Part shown: one piece after another, positions 18,016 through 27,421 of the stretch | Numbering within the stretch: position 1 is the first letter of the stretch | How the letters are laid out: the number at the start of each line of letters is the position of its first letter | Assembly: GCA_045654645.1 (NCBI GenBank) | Contig: JAZONR010000057.1 | Location: forward strand, 1 to 64,000 | Length of the DNA: 64,000 nt | Direction of reading: 5' to 3' | From: HGM04593 sp045654645 | GTDB taxonomy: Bacteria > Bacteroidota > Bacteroidia > Bacteroidales > Bacteroidaceae | Translations under genes and position numbers: made by a program | The notes under the pieces: model-generated | Databases searched by the model: none | Told to the model about the DNA's origin: nothing | The model's input: the letters and a program-made list of their open reading frames with translations, nothing else

Positions 18016-20301
18016 ATGAAACGCATTTTGTCCTATATATTGCTGCTTATAATGCTGCCTTCCACGCTCAACGCGCAGAAGGTGGGCCTTGTGATGAGCG
18101 GTGGCGGCGCCCGTGGACTTGCCCACATTGGTGTTATAAAGATGCTCGAAGAGAACAACATCCCCATAGACTACGTTGCGGGAACATCAATGGGAGCAAT
18201 TGTGGCCGCCCTCTACTCAATGGGCTACACTCCCGATGAGATGATAGAGATGATAAAATCCGACGATTTCCAACGCTGGTCGGCCGGAGCTATGGACCAG
18301 AAATATATGTTCTACTTCAAAAAGAACAACGATGTCCCCGAGCTTGTGAGCCTCAATCTCGACATCAAGGACTCGCTGCACATTGTGATGCCGTCGGCCC
18401 ACATCATAAAATCGGCCCCAATGAACCAAGGCTTTATGGAGACTTTCTCAGGCTACACAGCAGCCTGTAGAAATGATTTCGACAGCCTTATGGTCCCCTT
18501 CCGTTGCGTTGCAGCCGACGCCTACAACAAGAAGCAGGTGGTGTTCTCGCGTGGCGACCTGGGCGATGCAGTGCGCGCATCAATGAGCTACCCCTTCTTC
18601 TTTAAACCAATAAAGGTAGACAGCGTACTTCTCTATGACGGCGGCCTCTACAACAACTTCCCCCGCGATGTGATGAGCCAGGAGTTTGCCCCCGACATTA
18701 TGATTGGCAGCGTGGTGAGCAGCACCCCAAACACCCCCGATGCCCGCGACGTGATGAGCCAGGCCGAAACACTCATTATGGGCCGCAGCGACTACACGAT
18801 GCCCGAAGATGAAGGCATACTCATAAGAATGGACATAAAAGGCGTGAGCCTGCTCGATTTTCACAAAGCAGATGCAGTGTCGCTTTCGGGTTACGAAATG
18901 TCGAAGCAGTTTGCAGACTCCATAAAAACACGCATCACACGTCGCCAGGACAGCACAACGCTTGCCGCACGTCGCAGCGCCTTTAGAAAACGCGTGCCCG
19001 AACTCATCTTCAGCGATATTATAGTGCACGGAGTAACCAAGGAACAGGAGAGAGCCATCGCCGGCGAGTTCCGCAAGAACAACAAGCAGCGCCTCACACT
19101 CGAGGATTGCCGCAAGGGTTTTTATGGACTGATGTCGGGCGATATGATAGAGGACATTGTTCCCCACGCCATCTACAACGAAAAGGACAGCACATACACA
19201 CTGCACCTTGACGTTACCCTCACTCCACCCTTTACCTTGAAACTGGGAACATCGCTCTCCACAAACATATCTAATCAGATATACTTTGGAATGCACTACC
19301 GCAACCTCAAGAACCACGCCAAGGAGTTCATCCTTGACGGTCATTTGGGAAAAGTCTATAACAATGCACAGCTATCGGGACGCATCGACTTCCTAACCCG
19401 AGTCCCCATCTCCCTCAAGTTCATAGGCTCATACTCCACCATCGACTACTACAATATGAACTTCCTCTTCTCGTCGGAGAGTTCCGTGGCCCTCAACCAC
19501 CAGCGCGAGTATTTTGCAAAGATGAAAGTAATGCTTCCTTTCCTCAACAGACGTAAGGCCGAGATAGGCATAGGAATAGGCAACATAAAGGACGAGTATG
19601 CACCCAACAGCGTCATAGACTTTGATATGCCCAACTTCGACAGCAACGAGGGCAACTTCTTCAATGGCTCCATAAAATTCGAGGGCAACACACTTAACAC
19701 AAAAGTATTCTCCACCGAAGGTATGCACGAAATCCTTCAGGCACAATTCGTAATTGGCAAGGAGAAGTACACCGGACAAACAAATGTGGAAAACAATCTT
19801 CTCGACCAATCGTGGCTGCAGATAAACTACACCCGCCGCGACAATTTCAAGATAAGTAAAAACTTCACCTTTGCCACCTATATAAAGATGTTCTACTCCA
19901 CACGACGCCTCTCCAGAACATACCAGGCAACAATGATGCAGGCATCGGCATTCACCCCCACGATGAACAGCATCTTCAACTACGACCCCAAATTCCGCGC
20001 CAACCAGTACATTGCCGGTGGTGTAACCCCCATATACAAGTTCAACAACTATCTGCAGGTGCGCCCAAGCTTCTATGCCTTCCTGCCCTACAGAAAAATA
20101 TATGAACACACCGACGGCACAGCCTACTATGGCAAAAAGCGTTTCAACGATTTTCAGTATATTGCCGACCTCACCTTTGCGGCACAATTCTCCAACATAT
20201 CGGTGAGCGCCTTCATCAACTACTATAGTTCACACAAGAATAGCGTGAATGTGGGTCTCACAATTGGATGGTTTATGTTTAGTGAACGCTTCCTTGAATA
20301 G
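18016..20301 (+). CDS. Patatin-like phospholipase fused to an outer-membrane barrel
   Basis: 761 residues. The signal peptide (1-20, ending LNA) is followed by a patatin lipase domain (about 22-290): oxyanion GGGARG at 29-34, nucleophile Ser58 in GTSMG, and catalytic Asp208 in YDGG. A POTRA-like region follows (about 325-400, VHGVTKEQERAIAGEFRKNN...). The C-terminal half is a BamA/Omp85-type beta-barrel rich in alternating aromatic strands, ending with a terminal aromatic strand. This is the type Vd (PlpD-like) arrangement, in which the lipase is carried to or across the outer membrane. The substrate is probably phospholipid. Catalytic residues are complete. Confidence 0.9.
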   Translation: MKRILSYILLLIMLPSTLNAQKVGLVMSGGGARGLAHIGVIKMLEENNIPIDYVAGTSMGAIVAALYSMGYTPDEMIEMIKSDDFQRWSAGAMDQKYMFYFKKNNDVPELVSLNLDIKDSLHIVMPSAHIIKSAPMNQGFMETFSGYTAACRNDFDSLMVPFRCVAADAYNKKQVVFSRGDLGDAVRASMSYPFFFKPIKVDSVLLYDGGLYNNFPRDVMSQEFAPDIMIGSVVSSTPNTPDARDVMSQAETLIMGRSDYTMPEDEGILIRMDIKGVSLLDFHKADAVSLSGYEMSKQFADSIKTRITRRQDSTTLAARRSAFRKRVPELIFSDIIVHGVTKEQERAIAGEFRKNNKQRLTLEDCRKGFYGLMSGDMIEDIVPHAIYNEKDSTYTLHLDVTLTPPFTLKLGTSLSTNISNQIYFGMHYRNLKNHAKEFILDGHLGKVYNNAQLSGRIDFLTRVPISLKFIGSYSTIDYYNMNFLFSSESSVALNHQREYFAKMKVMLPFLNRRKAEIGIGIGNIKDEYAPNSVIDFDMPNFDSNEGNFFNGSIKFEGNTLNTKVFSTEGMHEILQAQFVIGKEKYTGQTNVENNLLDQSWLQINYTRRDNFKISKNFTFATYIKMFYSTRRLSRTYQATMMQASAFTPTMNSIFNYDPKFRANQYIAGGVTPIYKFNNYLQVRPSFYAFLPYRKIYEHTDGTAYYGKKRFNDFQYIADLTFAAQFSNISVSAFINYYSSHKNSVNVGLTIGWFMFSERFLE

Positions 20302-20384
20302 CAGGAACACCCACCTTGGCAAGCAATGCCAAACGGTGCTCACACAAAAAAACGCCACATTCTTTAAAATAAATTGCAAAAAAC

Positions 20385-20415
20385 TTTGCACAATAAAAAA
20401 AAAGCCATACCTTTG
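20385..20415 (+). promoter_or_regulatory. Promoter of tRNA-Arg copy 1
   Basis: TTTG at 20385-20388 and TACCTTTG at 20408-20415, with 19 bp between them. This is close to the Bacteroidota consensus, and the tRNA begins 29 bp later. Confidence 0.8.
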
Positions 20416-20444
20416 CACTCGTTAAACGAAAGGATAACAAAAAC

Positions 20445-20518
20445 GGTCTCGTAGCTCAACTGAATAGAGCATCTGACTACGGATCAGAAGGTTACAGGTT
20501 TGAATCCTGTCGGGATCA
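20445..20518 (+). tRNA. tRNA-Arg(ACG), copy 1
   Basis: 74 nt. The acceptor GGTCTCG pairs with CGGGATC (two G-T wobbles). D-arm GCTC/GAGC, anticodon arm TCTGA-CTACGGA-TCAGA giving anticodon ACG, T-arm ACAGG-TTTGAAT-CCTGT, discriminator A. CCA is not encoded. It reads CGN arginine codons after A34-to-inosine editing. Confidence 0.96.
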
Positions 20519-20521
20519 CAA

Positions 20522-20547
20522 GGAACTCGCAAGAGTTCCTTTTTTTA
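20522..20547 (+). terminator. Terminator of tRNA-Arg copy 1
   Basis: GGAACTC-GCAA-GAGTTCC followed by eight T. A perfect 7-bp stem. Confidence 0.9.
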
Positions 20548-20575
20548 TCTATTTCTCAATAAAAATACTCAAAAA

Positions 20576-20607
20576 TTTGCACCGTTCAAAAAAAAGTCAT
20601 ACCTTTG
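20576..20607 (+). promoter_or_regulatory. Promoter of tRNA-Arg copy 2
   Basis: TTTG at 20576-20579 and TACCTTTG at 20600-20607, 20 bp apart. The region from the -7 element to the tRNA is almost identical to copy 1, so the cassette was duplicated with its promoter. Confidence 0.8.
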
Positions 20608-20635
20608 CACTCGTTAAACGAAAGGATAACAAAAC

Positions 20636-20709
20636 GGTCTCGTAGCTCAACTGAATAGAGCATCTGACTACGGATCAGAAGGTTACAGGTTTGAATCCTG
20701 TCGGGATCA
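20636..20709 (+). tRNA. tRNA-Arg(ACG), copy 2
   Basis: The mature sequence is identical to the copy 191 bp upstream, including anticodon ACG. It has its own promoter and terminator. Confidence 0.96.
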
Positions 20710-20712
20710 CAA

Positions 20713-20737
20713 GGAACTCACAAGAGTTCCTTTTTTT
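20713..20737 (+). terminator. Terminator of tRNA-Arg copy 2
   Basis: GGAACTC-ACAA-GAGTTCC plus seven T. The stem is the same as copy 1 with one loop change. The next gene starts only 27 bp later and no separate promoter is obvious, so read-through may feed it. Confidence 0.88.
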
Positions 20738-20763
20738 ATATCAAACAAAAGACAATAACACTT

Positions 20764-21435
20764 ATGGACAAGGTTGCGGAAAACCCTTTAAAAAACCGAA
20801 AGGACAGCTACACAGCGCTAATGATTGTTACTGCACTGTTTATAACGCTGTACCTGGTTTCAAACATTATGGCCGTTAAGGTCATCAGCATCTTCGGCCT
20901 CTTTTGCTTCGACGCCGGAACAATCACATTCCCTTTTGCATATATGCTTGGCGATGTCCTCACCGAAATTTGGGGCTACCGCACAGCACGAAAGGTCATT
21001 TGGCTCACACTGCTGTGCAATGTGCTGCTTGTAATATGCACACAAGTGGGTGTGTGGCTACCCTCGCCCGATTATCTTGCCGAGAGCGCCAACGCCTACA
21101 ACACCACATTTTCCTATGTGCCACGCATTGTGCTTGCATCACTCACAGGCTTCCTCTTTGGCGAGCTCTCAAATGCCTGGCTTATGGAAAAGATAAAGCT
21201 GAAGACACGCGGTCGTCATCTGTGGCTGCGCACCATAAGCAGCTCGGCAGTCGCATACATCTTTGACACACTCCCCTTTGTGCTGATAGCCTTTGCCGGC
21301 ATTGTATCAACACACGACCTGTTGATGATGATACTCTTTCAGTACGTCTCAAAGATAGCCATCGAGGCCTCTATGGGCACACCTATGGCCTACATAGCAA
21401 TCGGCGCCATAAAGAGATTCATAAACAGGAAATAA
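20764..21435 (+). CDS. Queuosine precursor transporter (YhhQ/VUT family)
   Basis: 223-residue integral membrane protein of the DUF165/QPTR family, which imports preQ0/preQ1 (or queuine in some subgroups) for tRNA queuosine synthesis. It has about six membrane segments. Recognisable family stretches are SNIMAVKVISI, DAGTITFPFAYMLGDVLTEIWGYR (the GDVLTEIWGYR motif) and FLFGELSNAWLMEKIK, with a C-terminal KIAIEASMGTPMAYIAI. The gene is one base upstream of the radical-SAM-like gene, so the two are co-transcribed. A tgt gene lies further on at 34.8 kb. Which precursor it carries cannot be told from the sequence. Confidence 0.92.
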   Translation: MDKVAENPLKNRKDSYTALMIVTALFITLYLVSNIMAVKVISIFGLFCFDAGTITFPFAYMLGDVLTEIWGYRTARKVIWLTLLCNVLLVICTQVGVWLPSPDYLAESANAYNTTFSYVPRIVLASLTGFLFGELSNAWLMEKIKLKTRGRHLWLRTISSSAVAYIFDTLPFVLIAFAGIVSTHDLLMMILFQYVSKIAIEASMGTPMAYIAIGAIKRFINRK

Positions 21436-21436
21436 G

Positions 21437-22120
21437 ATGGAGCGCTATTCACTTATCAACGACAAGATGCCGCGCGAATTTTTGCTGCTGCAAGGAACAG
21501 GCTGCCGTTGGAAACGCTGCACCTTTTGCGACTACCACACCGACTCGTCCCCCTCACCCTTCGAGACAAACCGCCACGTGCTTGACAAGGTTACAGGCAA
21601 GCACGGAGTGCTCGACATTATAAACTCGGGCTCGGCAATGGAGCTCGACGACAAAACAATTGAGCTGATAAAACAAGTGGTGGCCGAGAAAGGCATAAAG
21701 ACACTATGGTTCGAGGCGCATTATATGTATCGCCACCGTCTTGCCGGCTTTGCAGCACAGTTTGCACCGGCCAAAGTAAAGTTCCGCTGCGGAATTGAGA
21801 GCTTTGAGCCCACACTGCGCACCTCGTGGAACAAGGGTGTTGCCCCCGACGTAACCCCACAGGATGTGGCAAAATACTTCAAAGGCGTGTGCCTGCTCTG
21901 CTGCACACAAGGCGACAGCAAGGAACGCATACTAAGCGACATTGCCACAGCACGCAAATATTTCGAATATTTCAGCATAAACCTCTTCTGCAACAACAGC
22001 ACCACTGTGAAACGAGATGATGAGCTGGCAGCCTGGTTCAAGGCCGAGGTGTTCCCCACTCTAAAGGAGTGCGACGGCATTGAAGTGCTATTGGGAAACA
22101 CCGACCTTGGTGTGGGATAA
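21437..22120 (+). CDS. Small radical-SAM-like protein coupled to the queuosine precursor transporter
   Basis: 227 residues. A cysteine cluster GCRWKRCTFCDYH (about 17-29) has spacing CX4CX2C, near to but not the same as the canonical radical-SAM CX3CX2C. Later motifs fit a short radical-SAM TIM barrel: INSGSAMEL, a glycine-rich SAM-contact-like strand, WFEAHY, then KVKFRCGIESFEP with E-x-x-x-P, and LCCTQGDS. The start is one base after the transporter stop. From its partner I infer a role in queuosine precursor salvage or processing, possibly comparable to the QueL lyase described in Clostridioides difficile. I cannot confirm homology. Another Cys pair (CLLCC) sits at about 153-157. Confidence 0.75.
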   Translation: MERYSLINDKMPREFLLLQGTGCRWKRCTFCDYHTDSSPSPFETNRHVLDKVTGKHGVLDIINSGSAMELDDKTIELIKQVVAEKGIKTLWFEAHYMYRHRLAGFAAQFAPAKVKFRCGIESFEPTLRTSWNKGVAPDVTPQDVAKYFKGVCLLCCTQGDSKERILSDIATARKYFEYFSINLFCNNSTTVKRDDELAAWFKAEVFPTLKECDGIEVLLGNTDLGVG

Positions 22121-22207
22121 AGAGAGTAAATAAAACGTTGGCAACATCCCCCTGCGGCAGCTTTATGTCTCAACAGCACAACCGCAAGCCCGGTCATACA
22201 TAAATAA

Positions 22208-22241
22208 GAGACTGAGCCAAAATTACTTTTGACCCAGCCTC
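22208..22241. repeat. Dispersed terminator-like palindrome, copy 2
   Basis: Identical to the core of copy 1 (144-184) over the whole 34 bp from GAGACTG to CAGCCTC. It lies between the convergent radical-SAM-like and carB genes. It has no T tract on its right side. Confidence 0.75.
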
Positions 22242-22265
22242 ATTGCGTTTATAGTCTTATCTCAA

Positions 22266-25200
22266 TTACTTGAACTCGTCCCAGCTCTTCACGGGCATCT
22301 CATTCACATCAATCTTGCAGAATGCACGTATAAATGCGCTTGCAAGACGTGCGTTGGTGATGAGCGGAATGTTGTGGTCAATAGCTGCACGGCGTATGCG
22401 GTAGCCATTGGTAAGTTCGCGCTTTGTGTGGTTCTTTGGAATGTTGATGATGAGGTCGAAACGGTGGTCGGCAATCATCTGCATCACATTGTTCTCTGCG
22501 TTTGCATCCTCATCGGGCCACATAACGGGAGTAGCCTCCACACCGTGCTCGTTGAGGAATTTTGCAGTGCCCGATGTAGCAAAGATGTTGTAGCCCTTCT
22601 GTGCAAGGATGGCCGAAGACTCGAGCAAATCAACCTTTGACTTGGCTGCACCCGAAGATACCATAACATTCTTCTTGGGAACGCTATATCCCACTGCAAT
22701 CATTGCATTGAGCAGTGCTTCCTCAAAGTCATCGCCAATGCAACCCACCTCACCGGTAGATGACATATCCACACCCAGCACAGGGTCGGCCTGATGCAAG
22801 CGGCTGAACGAGAACTGCGAAGCCTTAACGCCAATCCAATCAATATCGAATGCCGACTTGTCGGGCTTGCTGTAGGGAGCACCCAACATAATGCGTGTTG
22901 CAGTCTCTATAAAGTTGCGCTTGAGCACCTTTGAAACAAATGGGAACGAACGCGAAGCACGCAAGTTGCACTCAATAACCTTCACCTCGTTGTTCTTTGC
23001 AAGGAACTGGATGTTGAATGGACCTGAAATATTCAACTCCTTGGCAATGCGGCGGCTAATCTTCTTTATGCGACGTGCTGTCTCAAAGTAAATCTTCTGT
23101 GCAGGGAACACCAGTGTGGCATCACCCGAGTGCACACCGGCAAACTCAACGTGCTCCGATATTGCATACTCAACAACCTCGCCATTCTGTGCCACGGCAT
23201 CAAACTCAATCTCCTTGGTATCAATCATAAACTGTGAAACCACAACAGGGAACTCCTTTGATACCTCGGCTGCCATCTTCAAGAACTCCTGCAACTCTTC
23301 CTCGTTGTAGCAGACATTCATTGCTGCACCCGAAAGAACGTATGAAGGACGCACAAGCACAGGATAGCCAACTTTGTCTACAAACTCCTTCATATCCTCA
23401 ATGCTGGTAAGCTCCTTCCAAGCGGGCTGGTCAATACCAAGCTGGTCGAGCATTGCTGAGAACTTGTGGCGGTTCTCGGCGCGGTCGATAGAGAGAGGAG
23501 ATGTTCCCAGGATGGGCACTGCCTGACGATGCAGCTTCATCGCAAGGTTGTTGGGAATCTGTCCACCCACAGAGACAATAACACCACCCGGTTGCTCAAG
23601 GTCAATAACGTCGAGTACGCGCTCGAATGAGAGCTCATCGAAGTAGAGACGGTCGCACATATCATAATCGGTGGAAACGGTCTCGGGGTTATAGTTAATC
23701 ATAATTGACTTGTAGCCAAGCTTGCGTGCAGTCTGCACAGCATTTACCGAGCACCAGTCAAACTCCACAGAAGAACCGATGCGATAGGCACCCGAGCCAA
23801 GAACAACAACCGACTTGTCTGTCTTGTAGTAGTTCACATCATAGCCCTTGACACCGTATGTCATATAAAGATAGTTTGTCAATTCGGGGTGCTCCGAAGC
23901 AACAGTGTTTATGCGCTTCACTGCGGGAAGGATACCCAGCTCCTTGCGGCGTGCACGCACTGCAAGGTTGCCTGCCTCCATATTCTTCTGGTCCTTGAGC
24001 ACGAAACGAGAAATCTGGAAGTCGGAGAAACCAAGCTCCTTGGCACGGCGCAGCACCTCCTCGGGCAACTCTTCAAGAGTATTATACCCCTCAAGCACCT
24101 TCTTGTAATCAACAATATTCTTCAGTTTACCAAGGAACCAAGGGTCAATCTTTGTGAGTTCACTGATGCGCTCAACGGTGTAACCCTCCTCAAGTGCCGA
24201 GGCAATAGAGAACACACGCATATCAGTGGGGTTGGCAAGCTCCTCATCGAGATTCTCGAAATGAGTGTGCTCGTTACCAACAAAACCGTGCATACCCTGA
24301 CCAATCATACGAAGACCCTTCTGAATAACCTCCTCGAAGCTGCGGCCGATAGACATAATTTCACCCACCGACTTCATACTTGAGCCAATCTGGCGAGACA
24401 CACCCGCAAACTTTGTCAAGTCCCAACGAGGAATCTTACAAATCAGATAGTCAAGGTCGGGAGCCTTGTATGCACTGTTGGGAGTACCCATCTCACCAAT
24501 CTCATCAAGAGTGTAACCAAGAGCAATCTTGGCAGCCACGAAAGCCAAAGGATAACCGGTAGCCTTTGAAGCGAGTGCCGATGAGCGGCTCAAGCGGGCG
24601 TTCACCTCAATGACACGATAGTCATTTGTCTCGGCATTGAATGCATACTGGATGTTGCACTCACCCACAATGCCAAGATGACGGATAGCCTTCACCGAAA
24701 TCTCCTGCATAAACTTCACCTGCTCGGGTGTGAGAGAACAGGTTGGAGCAACAACAATAGACTCACCTGTGTGAATACCAAGCGGGTCGAAGTTCTCCAT
24801 ACTTGCTACAGTGAAACAGTGGTCGTTAGCATCGCGGATAACCTCAAACTCAATCTCCTTCCAACCCTTGAGCGACTCCTCAACAAGAATCTGGTTCGAG
24901 AAGGTGAAAGCACTCTCGGCAAGTTCCCTAAAGCTTGCTTCATCCTTGCAGATACCGCTACCCAAGCCACCAAGAGCATAGGCCGAGCGCACCATAACAG
25001 GGAAGCCAATCTTGTGAGCAGCAGCAAGAGCATCTTCCATACTCTCCACAGCCTGACTCACTGGAGTCTTCATAGGAATCTCATCGAGTTTCTTTACAAA
25101 GAGGTCGCGGTCCTCGGTATACATAATTGCCTCAACAGATGTACCAAGCACCTTAACGCCATACTTCTCAAGAATACCCTTCTGATAGAGCTCTGTACCG

Positions 25201-25487
25201 CAATTGAGTGCTGTTTGTCCACCAAAGGCAAGCAAAATACCATCGGGACGCTCCTTCTTGATTATCTCCTCAACATTGTGAATATCAACAGGGAGGAAGT
25301 AGACCTTATCGGCAATACCCTCCGATGTCTGAATAGTTGCCACATTGGGGTTGATGAGCACAGACTGGATACCCTCCTCGCGCAAAGCCTTGAGGGCCTG
25401 AGAGCCTGAATAGTCGAACTCACCTGCCTGGCCGATGCGCAAAGCACCTGAACCCAGCAACAGAACCTTCTTCAGTTTTTCTTTCAT
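22266..25487 (-). CDS. carB: Carbamoyl-phosphate synthase large subunit
   Basis: 1073 residues, full length. It makes carbamoyl phosphate from bicarbonate, ATP and ammonia for pyrimidine and arginine synthesis. The two homologous ATP-grasp halves begin at KVLLLGSGALRIGQAGEFDYSGSQALKAL and VVVLGSGAYRIGSSVEFDWCSV. An oligomerisation region lies between them, and a C-terminal MGS-like allosteric domain (about 940-1073) includes SSGAAKSKVDLLESSAILAQKGYNIFATSGTAKFL. It lies 23 bp downstream of the PurF-like gene on the same strand. The small subunit gene carA is not next to it and is not in this window. Confidence 0.97.
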   Translation of the reverse strand: MKEKLKKVLLLGSGALRIGQAGEFDYSGSQALKALREEGIQSVLINPNVATIQTSEGIADKVYFLPVDIHNVEEIIKKERPDGILLAFGGQTALNCGTELYQKGILEKYGVKVLGTSVEAIMYTEDRDLFVKKLDEIPMKTPVSQAVESMEDALAAAHKIGFPVMVRSAYALGGLGSGICKDEASFRELAESAFTFSNQILVEESLKGWKEIEFEVIRDANDHCFTVASMENFDPLGIHTGESIVVAPTCSLTPEQVKFMQEISVKAIRHLGIVGECNIQYAFNAETNDYRVIEVNARLSRSSALASKATGYPLAFVAAKIALGYTLDEIGEMGTPNSAYKAPDLDYLICKIPRWDLTKFAGVSRQIGSSMKSVGEIMSIGRSFEEVIQKGLRMIGQGMHGFVGNEHTHFENLDEELANPTDMRVFSIASALEEGYTVERISELTKIDPWFLGKLKNIVDYKKVLEGYNTLEELPEEVLRRAKELGFSDFQISRFVLKDQKNMEAGNLAVRARRKELGILPAVKRINTVASEHPELTNYLYMTYGVKGYDVNYYKTDKSVVVLGSGAYRIGSSVEFDWCSVNAVQTARKLGYKSIMINYNPETVSTDYDMCDRLYFDELSFERVLDVIDLEQPGGVIVSVGGQIPNNLAMKLHRQAVPILGTSPLSIDRAENRHKFSAMLDQLGIDQPAWKELTSIEDMKEFVDKVGYPVLVRPSYVLSGAAMNVCYNEEELQEFLKMAAEVSKEFPVVVSQFMIDTKEIEFDAVAQNGEVVEYAISEHVEFAGVHSGDATLVFPAQKIYFETARRIKKISRRIAKELNISGPFNIQFLAKNNEVKVIECNLRASRSFPFVSKVLKRNFIETATRIMLGAPYSKPDKSAFDIDWIGVKASQFSFSRLHQADPVLGVDMSSTGEVGCIGDDFEEALLNAMIAVGYSVPKKNVMVSSGAAKSKVDLLESSAILAQKGYNIFATSGTAKFLNEHGVEATPVMWPDEDANAENNVMQMIADHRFDLIINIPKNHTKRELTNGYRIRRAAIDHNIPLITNARLASAFIRAFCKIDVNEMPVKSWDEFK

Positions 25488-25510
25488 AGCTATATTATTT
25501 TTACCTATTA

Positions 25511-27391
25511 TTATTTATAGAGATATTTCTCATAGTGATAAACGAATGCCTCATTCACCAAGCGATTACCACCGGGTGTGGGGTAAATGCCGCTAAAGTA
25601 CCAGTCGCCAAGGTGGTTGGGGCAAGCATCGTGCAAGCCTTCAAGGCTCTGGAACACAAGTTCCAGTTCAGCTTTCAAATCAACAGGTTTCAGCAAATCG
25701 GCAATCTTGCGCGACAACTCATCGGCTGTGAACGGATGATAAATGGCGCGAGTGCAGTTTACCTGCTCAGCATCGGGCTTTTTCAATTCCTCTACACAAG
25801 CACGGTAGGTCTCATCGATGAGAGAACGCTTGCCCTTCTCATACAACAGTTCAAGAGCAGCCTTGAAAGCCACAAAGTGGTCAAACTTCTCCATATCGAT
25901 ACCATAGTAATCGGGGTAACGAATTTGCGGGCTCGAAGAGACAACAACAATCTTCTTGGGCTCCAAACGGTCGAGAATATTCAAGATATTCTGTTTCAAT
26001 GTAGTTCCGCGAACAATACTATCATCAATTACAACAAGATTATCCACCTTCTGCTTGATGGTGCCATAAGTTATATCATATACATAGGATGCAAGGTCGT
26101 TGCGTTTATCGGTTGTAGAGATAAAGGTACGCATCTTGATATCCTTGTTGGCAACCTTCTCCTGGCGCACTCTCTTTGTAACAATAGCGTTAATTTCCTC
26201 TTTGGTAAACGCCTTGCCCGAGTTTATCTCCTTCACCTTCCACTCATCGAGATACTCCTGCATTCCCTCAACCATTCCATAGAAAGCCATCTCGGCCGTG
26301 TTGGGAATAAACGAGAACACAGTGTTGTCAAGGTCATAGTTGATAGCCTTTAATATCTGCTCCTTGAGGTTTGAGCCCAGTTTCTTTCTCTCCTTATAAA
26401 TATCACCGTCATTGCCACGGCTAAAATATATTCTCTCAAAAGAACAGGGGAGAAAAGCCTTCTGCGGTATAATCTGCACGCAGCGTATCTCGCCACGCTT
26501 GTTCACGATAAGCGCCTCGCCCGGTTTCAGTTCAATGACCTCCTCCTCGCTCAAGTTCATCGCAGTCTGCAATGCAGCCCTCTCACTCGCCATAAGGAAG
26601 ACCTCCTCATTGGCATACCAGTAGGCTGTGCGCACACCCCAAGGGTCGCGCATTGCAAACATCTCACCGCTACCGGTTACACCACAGAACACATAACCAC
26701 CATCAAGCATCGGTGTTGATGTGCGCAACACGTTGGCCACATCCATTCTCTCCTCAATGGCGTTGGTTATATCCATTCCGCCAAGTCCCTCGGCCTCGCA
26801 CTCCTTGAACACACGCTCAACCTCGCGGTCGAGACGGTGGCCCATAAGCTCAAGCATTATATAAGTGTCGGCATACACTCTGGGGTGCTGTCCTCTTGAC
26901 ACAAGCTCGTGGAACACATCCTCAACGTTTGTGATGTGAAAATTGCCGCATAAAGCCAAGTTCTTTGCTCTCCAGTTGTTGCGGCGCAGGAAAGGATGCA
27001 CATACTGCATACCGGTCTTTCCTGTTGCCGAATAGCGCAGGTGTCCCATATAAAGTTCGCCGGCAAAGCCAAAATGGCGATATGCATAGTCGGCATTATT
27101 CTTCATCTCCTTGGGATGCGCCAGAATATCCTTGTTTGCAAGTTCAAAGACCTCGGAGATAGCACCCGAGCCCTCAGCCCTTTCGCGGTACATATAGTCC
27201 TCTCCGGGAGACGCTTTCAGTTTTACACAAGCAATACCCGCACCCTGCTGGCCACGGTTATACTGTTTGTTCATTAAAAGAAAGAGTTTATTCATTCCAT
27301 AAGCCCAAGTACCATACTTTTCCTGATAATAGTTCAAGGGCTTACGCAGGCGAATCATCGCAACGCCACATTCGTGCAATAGAGGTTCCAT
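25511..27391 (-). CDS. PurF-like amidophosphoribosyltransferase/class II glutamine amidotransferase
   Basis: 626 residues, longer than the usual PurF of about 470-500. The N-terminus MEPLLHE-CGVAMIRL has the layout of a short propeptide ending in Glu followed by the Ntn catalytic Cys8. NRGQQGAGIACVK is the glutamine-site counterpart of HRGQEGAG. The glutaminase domain covers about 8-300. The phosphoribosyltransferase domain (about 380-580) carries the PRPP loop VVIDDSIVRGTTLKQN. I see no 4Fe-4S cysteine set. By family it would make phosphoribosylamine from PRPP and glutamine. Its position directly upstream of carB, with an attenuator-like leader, suggests nucleotide-linked control. It may be a second PurF paralogue with a special role. 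Confidence 0.85.
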   Translation of the reverse strand: MEPLLHECGVAMIRLRKPLNYYQEKYGTWAYGMNKLFLLMNKQYNRGQQGAGIACVKLKASPGEDYMYRERAEGSGAISEVFELANKDILAHPKEMKNNADYAYRHFGFAGELYMGHLRYSATGKTGMQYVHPFLRRNNWRAKNLALCGNFHITNVEDVFHELVSRGQHPRVYADTYIMLELMGHRLDREVERVFKECEAEGLGGMDITNAIEERMDVANVLRTSTPMLDGGYVFCGVTGSGEMFAMRDPWGVRTAYWYANEEVFLMASERAALQTAMNLSEEEVIELKPGEALIVNKRGEIRCVQIIPQKAFLPCSFERIYFSRGNDGDIYKERKKLGSNLKEQILKAINYDLDNTVFSFIPNTAEMAFYGMVEGMQEYLDEWKVKEINSGKAFTKEEINAIVTKRVRQEKVANKDIKMRTFISTTDKRNDLASYVYDITYGTIKQKVDNLVVIDDSIVRGTTLKQNILNILDRLEPKKIVVVSSSPQIRYPDYYGIDMEKFDHFVAFKAALELLYEKGKRSLIDETYRACVEELKKPDAEQVNCTRAIYHPFTADELSRKIADLLKPVDLKAELELVFQSLEGLHDACPNHLGDWYFSGIYPTPGGNRLVNEAFVYHYEKYLYK

Positions 27392-27421
27392 AAAATTTTC
27401 AAATAATTTCCGCTAATATAC

